DNA from: Caryophanales bacterium UBA6448
GTDB lineage: Bacteria > Bacillota_I > Bacilli_A > RF39 > UBA660
Length of the DNA stretch: 24,467 nucleotides
Reading direction: 5' to 3'
NCBI GenBank assembly: GCA_002439555.1
Contig: DJOC01000062.1
Span: 970 to 25,436 of the forward strand
The notes beneath the pieces are model-generated. The model searched no databases. It was not told the DNA's origin and worked only from the letters and a program-made list of their open reading frames with translations. The position numbers were made by a program, and so were the translations under genes. This document shows, piece by piece, positions 1 through 7,620 of the stretch; within the stretch, counting starts at the first letter, position 1; each line of letters starts with the position of its first letter.

Positions 1-1104
1 TATATTCCTTTAACAGAGGCAGCAGAGCTTGGAACTGAAAAAGTTATAAAAGATCACGCCACTATTGGAATTGTTGTTACTACTGATGGAAGTATAACGG
101 AAATTGCTAGAGAAAATTATGTTGCTGCGGAAGAAAAAGTTATTCATGAACTTAAAGAAATAGGTAAACCATTTATAGTAATTTTAAATTCTAAAACGCC
201 AGATAAACTTGAAACTAAAGACCTTGCTAAAAAAATGGAAGAGGAATATAACGTTCCTGTAATATGTTCAAGTGTTGATACTGTTTCAAAAGAGGAACTA
301 AATGGTATGCTTAGAACAGCTCTTTATGAATTCCCAGTAGTGGATATTAATGTAAATATTCCAAAATGGATTGATATTCTTCCTATGGAAAATGAAATTA
401 AAATGCACTACTTAGAAAAAATCAAAGAGGCTATTTATAAAGTTAATAAATTAAAAGATGTTGATACTATTAATAACGTATTTTTAGAAAGCGAATATAT
501 TTCTAAAAGTTATATATCAAATTTTGATACATCCACTGGAAATGTTACCATAACACTTGAAAGTAGTGATGAACTATATGAAAAGGTTTTAAAGGAAAGC
601 ATTGGTAATAAAGAGATAACTAAATCTAGTTTATTAAATATGTTTATATCTTATAACGAAAATGAAAGTGAACTTAAAAATATTAAAAGTGCAATTAAAA
701 TGGCTAAAAATACTGGCTATGGAATAATGCATCCCACTATTAAAGATATGAAACTTTCAACTCCAGAGATTATTAAACAAGGAAGTAGATTTGGTGTTAA
801 ATTAAAAGCTCAAGCAAGCTCAGTACATTTAATAAGAGTTGATGTAGAATCTACTTTTGAACCTATAATTGGCTCTGAAATGCAATCTAAAGAACTTATT
901 GACTATATTATGAAAGATTACGAAACTGATAAAAATAGTATTTGGAAAAGTGAAATCTTTGGTCGAAGTCTAGAACAAATCGTCAAAGAGGGTATTGAGG
1001 CAAAACTTGCTATGATGCCAGAAAATGCTAGATTTAAACTTGCAAATACTGTTACAAAAATAGTCAATAAAGGTGCAAATAACTTAATTGCTATTGTAAT
1101 TTAA
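1..1104 (+). CDS. spoIVA: SpoIVA, spore coat morphogenesis ATPase (5'-truncated by window edge)
   Basis: The reading frame is open from base 1, so the first methionine in view (235) is internal; 367 codons are visible of a protein that is about 490 aa in Bacillus subtilis. SpoIVA is the ATPase that polymerises on the outer forespore membrane and forms the basement layer of the spore coat. Recognisable family sequence includes the stretch TEKVIKDHATIGIVVTTDGS, then RENYVAAEEKV and the KPFIVILNS strand, and the end of the protein (NKGANNLIAIVI) matches the conserved C-terminal tail that anchors SpoIVA through SpoVM. The Walker A part lies outside the window. The gene is followed within 2 nt by a strong terminator. 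In B. subtilis spoIVA is directly followed by hbs (HU); here the same order is kept but a DUF3800 cassette sits between them. Confidence 0.95.
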   Translation, partial: YIPLTEAAELGTEKVIKDHATIGIVVTTDGSITEIARENYVAAEEKVIHELKEIGKPFIVILNSKTPDKLETKDLAKKMEEEYNVPVICSSVDTVSKEELNGMLRTALYEFPVVDINVNIPKWIDILPMENEIKMHYLEKIKEAIYKVNKLKDVDTINNVFLESEYISKSYISNFDTSTGNVTITLESSDELYEKVLKESIGNKEITKSSLLNMFISYNENESELKNIKSAIKMAKNTGYGIMHPTIKDMKLSTPEIIKQGSRFGVKLKAQASSVHLIRVDVESTFEPIIGSEMQSKELIDYIMKDYETDKNSIWKSEIFGRSLEQIVKEGIEAKLAMMPENARFKLANTVTKIVNKGANNLIAIVI

Positions 1105-1147
1105 TAAAAAAGTGCAACTGTTATGTAAAATATGCACTTTTTTTATT
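1103..1147 (+). repeat. 45-bp direct repeat, copy 1 (contains the spoIVA terminator)
   Basis: This 45-bp stretch is repeated at 2269-2313 with a single mismatch (C versus A in the loop at the 16th base). It overlaps the last two bases of the spoIVA stop codon and includes the whole terminator. The two copies are in the same orientation, 1,166 bp apart, and bracket exactly the DUF3800 gene and its RNA. Confidence 0.95.
1106..1144 (+). terminator. Intrinsic terminator of spoIVA
   Basis: A-run, then AGTGCA (1111-1116) pairing with TGCACT (1133-1138), 16-nt loop, then seven T. The flanking A and T runs extend the stem, so it can act on both strands. Confidence 0.85.
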
Positions 1148-1213
1148 ATGTAAAACTCTTTAATTTTCTTAAATTAAGTGTTATACTTGATATACAATTC
1201 AGCAGGAGGTTTT

Positions 1214-2077
1214 ATGAAACAAGAAATTAATCGTAAAAGTAATTGGAAAAATGTTCCAAAAATCATTAACACAATACCAAATGATAAAAGTAAATTAATA
1301 ATGTATGTTGATGAAAGTGGAGAAGGAAATAAGAAAGTATTAAAAAGGGCGTTTGATTCAAAAAATAAATGTGAACCTTATGTTCAAAGAAATGATTTAT
1401 ATATTTTAAATGGCATTGTATTATCTGGACAGCAAAGTACTGTACTTGCAAATAGACTAAACAATTTAAAAAATACTATACAGCCTAAAGGAGTATTTAA
1501 TTATAGTAATAAAGGAGTTAGACCTATTGTATTAAGAAACCATGATATGACATCAAAAAATCCACCTTTTAATAATTTAAGTGATTTAGTTTATACTGAA
1601 CTTGAAAATATAATTAAAAAAACAAAGTATACACAAATTGCTTCAGGATTAAATTATTATTGTTTTACACAAAATAGAAAAGATACTTTGGATTTATCAC
1701 CACTTTTAATGTGTCTTGGTGCATTAATTGTTAATTATGCTAGTTATTTAAACTCTGTAAATAAATCTGGTATTATTATTTTTGAGGAAGAAACGAAAGT
1801 TCACGATAAAATGAAATTAGATTATATAGTGAAAATATTAAAACATGGAACTAAAAATCATAACAAAGATTTTTTTGCAAAAATTAGTGCAGTTTATTTT
1901 AGAAAAAAATGGACAGAGGAAAAACCTGATGAATTTGTTACAACCGCAGGATTAGAGCTTGCGGATTTAACGTTATCTCCATTAAGACGAATATTTCATC
2001 CAGAATTTATATTAATTCAAAATAAATTATATAATTACCCAAATTATATGAATATTGGTATAAGTATTATCACATAA
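1214..2077 (+). CDS. DUF3800 domain protein (predicted RNase H-like fold, function unknown)
   Basis: The start is ATG 1214, seven bases after a clear AGGAGGT ribosome-binding site, giving 287 aa; the frame stays open upstream to an ATG at 1178 but that one lacks a ribosome-binding site. Family hallmarks are the N-terminal MYVDESGE strand (about residues 31-38), an internal IIIFEEETKVHDK segment (about 195-208) and the C-terminal GLELADLTLSPLRR motif (about 245-260), which supply the acidic residues conserved in DUF3800. The family is widely scattered, horizontally mobile and, from memory of published RNA-motif surveys, repeatedly found next to conserved structured RNAs; its biochemical activity is not established. 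A weak TATACT -10 lies at 1182-1187. The stop codon overlaps the terminator T-run of a convergent small RNA. The gene lies between two copies of the spoIVA terminator, suggesting it is a late insertion between spoIVA and hup. Confidence 0.88.
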   Translation: MKQEINRKSNWKNVPKIINTIPNDKSKLIMYVDESGEGNKKVLKRAFDSKNKCEPYVQRNDLYILNGIVLSGQQSTVLANRLNNLKNTIQPKGVFNYSNKGVRPIVLRNHDMTSKNPPFNNLSDLVYTELENIIKKTKYTQIASGLNYYCFTQNRKDTLDLSPLLMCLGALIVNYASYLNSVNKSGIIIFEEETKVHDKMKLDYIVKILKHGTKNHNKDFFAKISAVYFRKKWTEEKPDEFVTTAGLELADLTLSPLRRIFHPEFILIQNKLYNYPNYMNIGISIIT

Positions 2078-2197
2078 AAAAATAACCCCACTTAATCAAA
2101 AGTGGGTCGGCGGATCTAATCAGCCTACGTAATGGAAAAAATGAAAATAAATAAATTATAATCATTCTTTCTTAATGTCTAAGGTTTCCCAAAGACA
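2077..2197 (-). ncRNA. Candidate DUF3800-associated structured RNA, about 120 nt
   Basis: A minus-strand RNA is predicted from a near-consensus promoter and a strong terminator with no ORF between them. Reading 5' to 3': (1) hairpin 2197-2176, TGTCT/AGACA, a TT/TT internal loop, GG/CC and a GAAA tetraloop, beginning almost at the predicted +1; (2) an AT-rich single-stranded linker (about 2175-2127); (3) hairpin 2125-2109, GGC/GCC and GAT/ATC around a one-by-one mismatch, loop TAG; (4) terminator hairpin CCCACTT/AAGTGGG (2106-2087) then GTTATTTTTTT. It is convergent with the DUF3800 gene and its T-run overlaps that gene's stop codon. Published surveys describe several DUF3800-linked RNA motifs, but I cannot test membership here. 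Confidence 0.72.
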
Positions 2198-2202
2198 ATA
2201 TT

Positions 2203-2231
2203 ATTATATGAAATATATTCTAAAAAATCAA
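2203..2231 (-). promoter_or_regulatory. Sigma-A-type promoter of the DUF3800-associated RNA
   Basis: On the minus strand TTGATT (2231-2226), a 17-bp spacer and a perfect TATAAT (2208-2203). The predicted start is about 2196-2198, exactly at the base of the first RNA hairpin. Confidence 0.75.
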
Positions 2232-2268
2232 TAATATTTATAATTTTTTGATATTATTAAGACATTTC

Positions 2269-2313
2269 AATAAAAAAGTGCAAATGTTATGTAAAATATG
2301 CACTTTTTTTATT
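2269..2313 (+). repeat. 45-bp direct repeat, copy 2 (duplicate of the spoIVA terminator)
   Basis: It is 44/45 identical to 1103-1147 and includes a working-looking terminator (AGTGCA 2277-2282 with TGCACT 2299-2304, then seven T). It lies after the DUF3800 module and just before hup, where no upstream plus-strand gene needs it. Confidence 0.95.
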
Positions 2314-2389
2314 GATTTTTCTTTAGAATTTTGGTATCGTTAATTTGTAAGGTAGTTATGCCTTATAAATAATATAGGAGGTATTAAAT

Positions 2390-2662
2390 ATGTCTAAAAC
2401 TGAATTAGTAGAATTTATTGCTAATAAAGCTGGCTTATCAAAAGCTGATGCAACTCGTGCATTAGACGCTTGCCTTGAAGGAATTGTTTCTGGTCTTAAA
2501 AAAGATGGAAAAGTTGCTTTAGTTGGTTTTGGTACATTCTCTGCTAAAAAAAGAGCTGCTAGAGAAGGAATCAACCCACTTACTAAAGAACCTCTTAAAA
2601 TTCCTGCAAAAACAGTTGCTTCATTTAAAGCTGGTAGCAAATTAAAAGACGCTTTAAATTAG
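2390..2662 (+). CDS. hup: HU-type DNA-binding protein
   Basis: A 90-aa histone-like HU protein that bends and compacts the nucleoid as a dimer. The start MSKTELVEFIANKAGLSKADA, the core VGFGTFSAKKRAAREGINP (the flexible DNA-binding arm, roughly residues 46-75) and the end SFKAGSKLKDALN are textbook family sequence at normal length. An AGGAGGT ribosome-binding site precedes ATG 2390 by eight bases. Compared with its neighbours the codon use is noticeably less AT-biased (many GCT, GGT and AAA codons), as expected for a highly expressed gene. The position after spoIVA mirrors the B. subtilis spoIVA-hbs order, apart from the inserted DUF3800 cassette. It is followed by its own terminator, so it is probably monocistronic. 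Confidence 0.97.
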   Translation: MSKTELVEFIANKAGLSKADATRALDACLEGIVSGLKKDGKVALVGFGTFSAKKRAAREGINPLTKEPLKIPAKTVASFKAGSKLKDALN

Positions 2663-2666
2663 TTTG

Positions 2667-2697
2667 AAAAAAAGACTAGAAATTCTAGTCTTTTTTC
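2667..2697 (+). terminator. Terminator of hup
   Basis: A-run, GACTAGA (2674-2680), short AT loop, TCTAGTC (2684-2690), then six T. It is near-symmetrical and could work in both directions. Confidence 0.9.
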
Positions 2698-2717
2698 AAT
2701 TTTTTTAAATAAAAAAC

Positions 2718-2746
2718 TTTACAAACCTTATAAAATAGTATATTAT
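2718..2746 (+). promoter_or_regulatory. Promoter of the 119-aa unknown gene
   Basis: TTTACA (2718-2723), 17-bp spacer, TATTAT (2741-2746); predicted start about 2753. Confidence 0.6.
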
Positions 2747-2770
2747 TTAATTAAGGTAGTGATAGAGAGT

Positions 2771-3130
2771 ATGAACGATAATAAAAAAGTATTAGCTTAT
2801 TGTCCAAATTTTTATAAAATAATTGAATTTAAACCAATCGAAGGTGATGAAGTTACTAAAGCTATCATCAAAATGTATAAAGAATATATTTTTAAAGTTG
2901 ATATAAACCTTAATGAAAATATAATTGAAATAGGTAAACTTGATGAAGCAGTATCTAAATACATTGATGATTACATATTTAGAAAAGAACTTAAAAAAGG
3001 TTTACAAGAATTAAAAATAAAAAATGATTGTAAAGATATATTGAAATTTGTAATTGATTATATAATAGGTCTATTTAATAGATATAAAGCTAGTAATACA
3101 AGAGTTATTTATATATCTAGATGGATTTAA
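2771..3130 (+). CDS. Unknown small cytoplasmic protein
   Basis: I do not recognise this family. From ATG 2771 it is 119 aa; a GTG at 2759 would add four residues but sits only two bases after AAGG and very close to the predicted transcription start, so the ATG is preferred with low certainty because its own ribosome-binding site is weak. The protein is charged and mainly helical, has no signal peptide, and carries one moderately hydrophobic helix near residues 97-108 (FVIDYIIGLFNR). It has its own vegetative-type promoter and a terminator-like hairpin spanning its stop. The stop codon TAA (3128-3130) overlaps the gerAB stop codon on the other strand (TTAA at 3127-3130), so the two genes converge with no spacer. 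Nothing ties it functionally to germination other than position. Confidence 0.65.
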   Translation: MNDNKKVLAYCPNFYKIIEFKPIEGDEVTKAIIKMYKEYIFKVDINLNENIIEIGKLDEAVSKYIDDYIFRKELKKGLQELKIKNDCKDILKFVIDYIIGLFNRYKASNTRVIYISRWI

Positions 3131-3144
3131 TTAACTCTTTTTTT
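3100..3144 (+). terminator. Terminator overlapping the 3' end of the unknown gene
   Basis: AAGAGTTA (3100-3107) pairs with TAACTCTT (3132-3139), then a run of T to 3144. The 24-nt loop includes the stop codon of the plus-strand gene; the hairpin extends into the end of gerAB. Confidence 0.55.
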
Positions 3145-4086
3145 ATTGGCTAAAATAAGAATTGGAATTACCAATATATATAAAATATAGGGTACTTTTT
3201 TATATATATAAAGGAGGTATTCATAATTATTATTAATTACAAATGAATTAATAAGTGCTATTAAAAATATTAATGGTGTACCTATTTTAAAAGTCAAAAT
3301 ACTATTAATTTTTTTGATAGAATAGGATACTAAATAATATAAATCAAAAAGCCATATTAATGAAATAAGATTTTCTATATTTTCAATAAACGAAGATATT
3401 TGAATTTTTTTAAGTACCATATATTCAGGATAACTATATATATCAATTAAACTTCTTCCTAAAATACTTACAATAGCAAAGCAAATAATTAAAGTAATTA
3501 TATTAGTTATGATGTAGGAGGTTATATAATCTTTAGTGCTGTAGTCTTCATCGTTTAGAAGAAGTAGTGGGCAAGATGATACTATAGCATAAAAGAAAAT
3601 ACTTTTTATCATATTTATATTTTTAAAGGTAAAAAGTGGTAAAATATTTTTAATTTCCATATGAGGTATTAAGGCAAAAAAGTTAAATATTATGGTGATT
3701 ATACTAAAAAAAGTTAGGGCAAGTGAAAGCCATTTCATTACATCTTTATCTTTAGTGGAAATATAATAGCAAAGTAATATACTTGGTAAAATAATAAATA
3801 TTTTAGGAGTTTTATTAAGAAAAAATGATGATATAAAAGTAGTTATAATAATCGATGAAAGTAATATAAAAAATATATATAAAAGCATTTCAAATATTTT
3901 AGTTTTCTTGTTTAGTTTAATTTTTGAATAAATGAAGACAAAACATATTCCAAGTAATATTCCAAATATAAATGATATTAAAGCATTTGTTCCCACCAAA
4001 AAGAAAGAATAGGAAAAAAGTAGTCCTAAAGAAAGAGATCTTGATAAAAGATATATTTCTGATAATTTATATTTATTAGTTTTCAA
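3127..4086 (-). CDS. gerAB: Spore germination receptor B subunit (GerAB/GerKB-type permease-like)
   Basis: A 319-aa polytopic membrane protein with about nine or ten hydrophobic helices, third gene of the operon. GerAB subunits are APC-superfamily transporter-like proteins in the inner spore membrane that bind the germinant. Here identification relies on topology, operon context and weak sequence features such as the N-terminal KLSEIYLLSRSLSLG, which resembles the usual first helix; the protein is shorter than the typical 360 aa and highly diverged. The start is TTG 4086, overlapping the last 11 bases of gerAC, with no clear ribosome-binding site, so translation is probably coupled. It ends in a stop overlapping the stop of the convergent unknown gene. 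Confidence 0.82.
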   Translation of the reverse strand: MKTNKYKLSEIYLLSRSLSLGLLFSYSFFLVGTNALISFIFGILLGICFVFIYSKIKLNKKTKIFEMLLYIFFILLSSIIITTFISSFFLNKTPKIFIILPSILLCYYISTKDKDVMKWLSLALTFFSIITIIFNFFALIPHMEIKNILPLFTFKNINMIKSIFFYAIVSSCPLLLLNDEDYSTKDYITSYIITNIITLIICFAIVSILGRSLIDIYSYPEYMVLKKIQISSFIENIENLISLIWLFDLYYLVSYSIKKINSILTFKIGTPLIFLIALINSFVINNNYEYLLYIYKKVPYILYILVIPILILANKKRVN

Positions 4087-5149
4087 AATTAAAAATTAGT
4101 CCTTTCTTATCTATTTTAATATTTGTATTAAGTTTAAAATCAAATGTTTTAAATATATTCATTTCTTTTCTAGTCTTTTCATAGTATAGATTGTTTACTT
4201 CGAGAATGTCTAAATTATCATTTTTAAGTCCTTCGATAAATTTTAATAACTTTTCATTTAAGATTTTTTTAAATTCATCATTAAGGTTTTTATATGCTTT
4301 TTCATCCTTTAGATTAATGTTTGTTGTATTTACTCTTATTTCTCCCAAAGCATCAATGTTATAGATAACTTTATTATCTTTAATTTCTATTTTACCTTTA
4401 CCAGCGTAGATATTTACTGATATAATTTTATCATCATCTTTTTTATTTAAGATTAAACTGGCTTTACCCTTGACAATTAAGTTAAATAATGCACTTTCTT
4501 CATTAGTTAAAGTTTTAACATATTCATACTCTTTGAATGCTGATAATCCTAGTTCAATGATTTCATCTTTATCATTAAGCGTAAACGTATTTAAAAGGGC
4601 ATTTGATAATTTACTTGTAAAAAACTTTGTGGTGGCTTCGAAGTTTTGGTCAATTGATATATTATTTTGAGCTTCATTTGATTTAATCATTTTAAATATT
4701 TTGTTGCCGATGTCTGGGTCTATTTCATCTGATTTATCTAAAATATCTTTAGCTTTAGCATTTTTAATTAAAATAAGGAAAAATTCATTTTTAACATCGG
4801 GATTACGAAGAATATAATCTACGACATCTTTTGTATATTTTTTGGAGATTATTTCATCAATAGCAATTATTTTTAAATGGTAAAAATAGGGCTTATTATT
4901 TACTTTTAAAGAAGCATTATTAAAGGCGTCAGTAATATTTTTGCCTTCGGCTGATATCGTGTAAGACTCATTAATTTTTCCTTCACCTGTAGAGTTATCA
5001 TTTAGTATTTCATAGGTGACAATAAATTTTTCTTCAGCTTTATCATAATCAATCCCTATTGAGGATACAAAGGCAAGATCATTAATTTCAGTGTAGTTAT
5101 AGCAACCGGTAAGTAAAATAATTATTAAAATTAATAAGACTTTTTTCAT
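4076..5149 (-). CDS. gerAC: Spore germination receptor C subunit, Ger(x)C lipoprotein
   Basis: A 357-aa lipoprotein. The N-terminus MKKVLLILIIILLTGCYNY is a signal peptide with lipobox LTGC (Cys16), followed by the family sequence EINDLAFVSSIGIDYDKAEE. The rest alternates beta and helical segments as in GerBC-type proteins, with the DALGEIRVNT and LNEKLLKFIE parts typical of the C-terminal domain. The protein attaches to the outer face of the inner spore membrane and forms the receptor with the A and B subunits. An AAAGGAG ribosome-binding site stands six bases before ATG 5149, and the start overlaps the gerAA stop by four bases. The order A-C-B matches the B. subtilis gerK operon, not gerA itself, so the symbol is by subunit type only. 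Confidence 0.92.
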   Translation of the reverse strand: MKKVLLILIIILLTGCYNYTEINDLAFVSSIGIDYDKAEEKFIVTYEILNDNSTGEGKINESYTISAEGKNITDAFNNASLKVNNKPYFYHLKIIAIDEIISKKYTKDVVDYILRNPDVKNEFFLILIKNAKAKDILDKSDEIDPDIGNKIFKMIKSNEAQNNISIDQNFEATTKFFTSKLSNALLNTFTLNDKDEIIELGLSAFKEYEYVKTLTNEESALFNLIVKGKASLILNKKDDDKIISVNIYAGKGKIEIKDNKVIYNIDALGEIRVNTTNINLKDEKAYKNLNDEFKKILNEKLLKFIEGLKNDNLDILEVNNLYYEKTRKEMNIFKTFDFKLNTNIKIDKKGLIFNFEN

Positions 5150-6525
5150 GATTTCTCCTTTGTAAAGTTACTTGATAAAAGGTTGCTTCTTTTGTTATTA
5201 TGCATTTTAAATAAGGTTTCCTTTGCATAAGTTTTGTTAAAGGGAAGTATTGGAAACATATAAGGGTAACCAATTGATTTAGTGCTAATAAGATCTGTTA
5301 AAAAGACTAAAAATGCAATTAAAAGACCATACAGTCCTAAAAAGGATGCTCCGATTAAACAAATAAATCTATAATATCTTAAAGAATTGGTTACCTCGAT
5401 TTCAGGAAAGATTAAACTTGATATATATGTAAAAGAGGTAACAATTATCATTATTGGGGTAATAAGACCCGCATTTACTGCGGACTCTCCTAAAACGAGG
5501 GCACCAAGTATTGAAATCGCCGAACCATATTTAGTGGGAAATCTCAAATCACTTTCTCTTAAAATTTCACAAATACCGAGCATTAAAAAACACTCTATTA
5601 TAGCAGGGAAGGGGATGCCATTTCTTTGAATAGAAAAGTTTATCATAAGACTCGAGGGAATGGCTTCTTGATTAAAACCGACAATAGCAATATAAAATGC
5701 AGGGGTAACCATAGATAAAATATAGGATGCTAGTCTCAAAAATTTGGTTACATTAATATTAAAATCTTTTGTATAATCATCGGAAAATGGATTTATAAAA
5801 TCAATAAAAAATGCTGGTAAGATTAAAGCGGTTGGACTATCATTTGCAAGCACAACTATTTTACCTTCGGCTAAAGCTCTTGCACATCTATCAGGCCTTT
5901 CAGTAGCAATTATCGTGGGAAAATGCGGATTTTCAGATAAATATTTTTTTAAGTTTTCACTATCATTAATAAGGTCAATGTCCACTTTTTCTAGTTTTCT
6001 ATAAACCTCTTCGACAAGTTTAGTTTTAGTTATACCTTCGATGTATAATATACCTATTTTAGTTTTAGAAATTCTCCCGATATCAAGATTTTTACATTTT
6101 AAATTACTTGTTTTAATACGTCTTTTTATAAGCCCTAAATTAGTTTGATAGTTTTCAATAAAGGCATTTCTTGGACCCTTTAATGATGGCTCTATTTCAT
6201 TAACTGAAATGCTCCTGTCAAGAGAAGCACGAGTTTCAACAGCATATATTTTGTTTTGATTAATTACAATAGTAAAACCATTATATAAAAAGTATTCTAT
6301 TTTATCAAACTTTATTTTATTAACATTACTGCTAGGCACATCATTTTCAAAACTATGAAGTTTATCAATACTCGTAATTCTTTTTAAAATATATTCATTA
6401 ATTTTATCTTGACTTACTAAGGTATCAAAAAAAATAACATAGATACTATGAAAGGGATTGATTTTAACTTTCCTTATAACTAAATCATCATTTTCTGAAA
6501 ACATTTCCTTTATTTTATTTATCAT
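5146..6525 (-). CDS. gerAA: Spore germination receptor A subunit (GerA family)
   Basis: A 459-aa protein with a hydrophilic N-terminal half (about 1-240) and about five membrane segments after residue 245. Diagnostic stretches are ETRASLDRSISVNEIEPSLKGPR and FIENYQTNLGLIKRRI (ligand-binding N-terminal subdomain), ATERPDRCARALAEGKIVVL before the membrane part, and PTKYGSAISILGALVLGESAVNAGL in the membrane domain. GerAA oligomerises into an ion channel that opens when nutrients bind. It is the first gene of the operon; a sigma-G-like promoter lies so close (-10 box ends six bases before ATG 6525) that the message would be leaderless. An in-frame ATG seven codons in is preceded closely by AAAGGA and is an alternative start. 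No upstream in-frame start exists before a stop. Confidence 0.95.
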   Translation of the reverse strand: MINKIKEMFSENDDLVIRKVKINPFHSIYVIFFDTLVSQDKINEYILKRITSIDKLHSFENDVPSSNVNKIKFDKIEYFLYNGFTIVINQNKIYAVETRASLDRSISVNEIEPSLKGPRNAFIENYQTNLGLIKRRIKTSNLKCKNLDIGRISKTKIGILYIEGITKTKLVEEVYRKLEKVDIDLINDSENLKKYLSENPHFPTIIATERPDRCARALAEGKIVVLANDSPTALILPAFFIDFINPFSDDYTKDFNINVTKFLRLASYILSMVTPAFYIAIVGFNQEAIPSSLMINFSIQRNGIPFPAIIECFLMLGICEILRESDLRFPTKYGSAISILGALVLGESAVNAGLITPIMIIVTSFTYISSLIFPEIEVTNSLRYYRFICLIGASFLGLYGLLIAFLVFLTDLISTKSIGYPYMFPILPFNKTYAKETLFKMHNNKRSNLLSSNFTKEKS

Positions 6526-6530
6526 ATCTA

Positions 6531-6560
6531 TAGTATGGCCTTTTTATTAAAAAATATGAT
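6531..6560 (-). promoter_or_regulatory. Putative forespore (sigma-G-like) promoter of the ger operon
   Basis: On the minus strand ATCATA (6560-6555), 17-bp spacer and CATACTA (6537-6531). CATACTA is the sigma-G -10 consensus, and gerA operons are known sigma-G targets in Bacillus. The -35 matches the consensus only in its last four bases. Confidence 0.6.
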
Positions 6561-6630
6561 ATATATGACATAGTTCGACAATTTATTTTAATACTTGCAC
6601 TTATAATACATTTTCACAGGGAGGTTTATT

Positions 6631-7578
6631 ATGCTAAAACCAAAAACAACTATAGATGAAATGATTAAATTACTTGAAAGCAAAAATATTAAATTTGTTT
6701 TAATGAGTAAAAGCGAAGCAAGAGATTATTTAATTAAAAATAATAATTATTATAATATCACATCTTACAAGAAAAACTTTGTTAAATATCAAATGGGTGT
6801 AAATAAAGGTAAATATTTAAATTTGGATTTTGCTTATTTAAAAGATTTAGGAATTATTGATTTTCGCCTGCGAACGATTCTTTTTAAAATGATAAATAGT
6901 ATCGAACATTATCTTAAATTAAGAATACTAAAATATATTGAATTAATTAATGAAGAAAATGGTTATGATACGGTTAATGAATTTTTAAATGAAGATTATC
7001 AAAATTTGCAAAAGATTCATAATAGTATAAAAAGAAAGATTTCTTCGATCGAATATAAAAATATATGTGATAAATATTTAAAAGATGATAAACTTTCTAA
7101 TATTCCAATTTGGGAGTTTCTAGAAATTATTACCTTTGGTGAATTAATTAACTTTTATGAATTTTTTATTAAAAAATATCACATTTCTGGCGATATTAAA
7201 TATATTTATATTTTAAGGGAAATCAAGAAACTTCGTAATGCAGTGGCACATAATGATAATATTTTGGATGATTTAAATTGTCAAAAAGAACACTATGATT
7301 TTTCGGAAAATACTATTATTGAATTTCTTGACAATGCTGGTATTTCTAAAAAAACTAAAATTAATAAATTAAGAAATAATCATATAAAGCAATTAACATA
7401 CACATTATATATGTTTAATGAAATAGTAACTAGTGATGGTATAAAATATGATGTAAAAAGAAAATTAAAAAAGTTCTTTTACAAAAGAATCCCAATGAAT
7501 AAAGAATATTATAAAGATAATGAATTACTAAAATCAGTATATGAATATTTTGATAAATTAATTAAATTTTATTATTAA
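6631..7578 (+). CDS. Abi_2/AbiF-family abortive infection protein with HEPN RNase motif
   Basis: A 315-aa protein starting at ATG 6631 after a GGGAGG ribosome-binding site. The layout is that of Abi_2 (AbiD/AbiF-like) proteins: N-terminal KPKTTIDEMIKLLESKNI and the early KSEARDYLIKNNNYY segment, a middle region with IDFRLRTILFKMINSIEHYLKLRI, a conserved WEFLEIITFGELINFY block, then the HEPN catalytic signature RNAVAHN (R202-x4-H207). HEPN domains are metal-independent RNases that usually act as dimers, and AbiF-type proteins have been proposed as relatives of the Cas13 ancestor. The gene is immediately followed by a small RNA with its own promoter. A TATAAT at 6602-6607 lies upstream of the start. 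It is an accessory gene in a gap between conserved genes; likely phage defence or toxin-antitoxin, which is inference. Confidence 0.88.
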   Translation: MLKPKTTIDEMIKLLESKNIKFVLMSKSEARDYLIKNNNYYNITSYKKNFVKYQMGVNKGKYLNLDFAYLKDLGIIDFRLRTILFKMINSIEHYLKLRILKYIELINEENGYDTVNEFLNEDYQNLQKIHNSIKRKISSIEYKNICDKYLKDDKLSNIPIWEFLEIITFGELINFYEFFIKKYHISGDIKYIYILREIKKLRNAVAHNDNILDDLNCQKEHYDFSENTIIEFLDNAGISKKTKINKLRNNHIKQLTYTLYMFNEIVTSDGIKYDVKRKLKKFFYKRIPMNKEYYKDNELLKSVYEYFDKLIKFYY

Positions 7579-7584
7579 ATATCA

Positions 7585-7614
7585 TTGACGACATATAGTT
7601 AATTATGGTATATT
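7585..7614 (+). promoter_or_regulatory. Promoter of the AbiF-linked small RNA
   Basis: TTGACG (7585-7590), 18-bp spacer ending in an extended TGG, then TATATT (7609-7614). This is stronger than the promoter visible for the protein gene. Confidence 0.72.
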
Positions 7615-7620
7615 AAATAT

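Noticed and set aside
2356..2640. Minus-strand 94-aa ORF opposite hup
   Set aside because: It is the shadow of the less AT-biased hup gene; no start signals.
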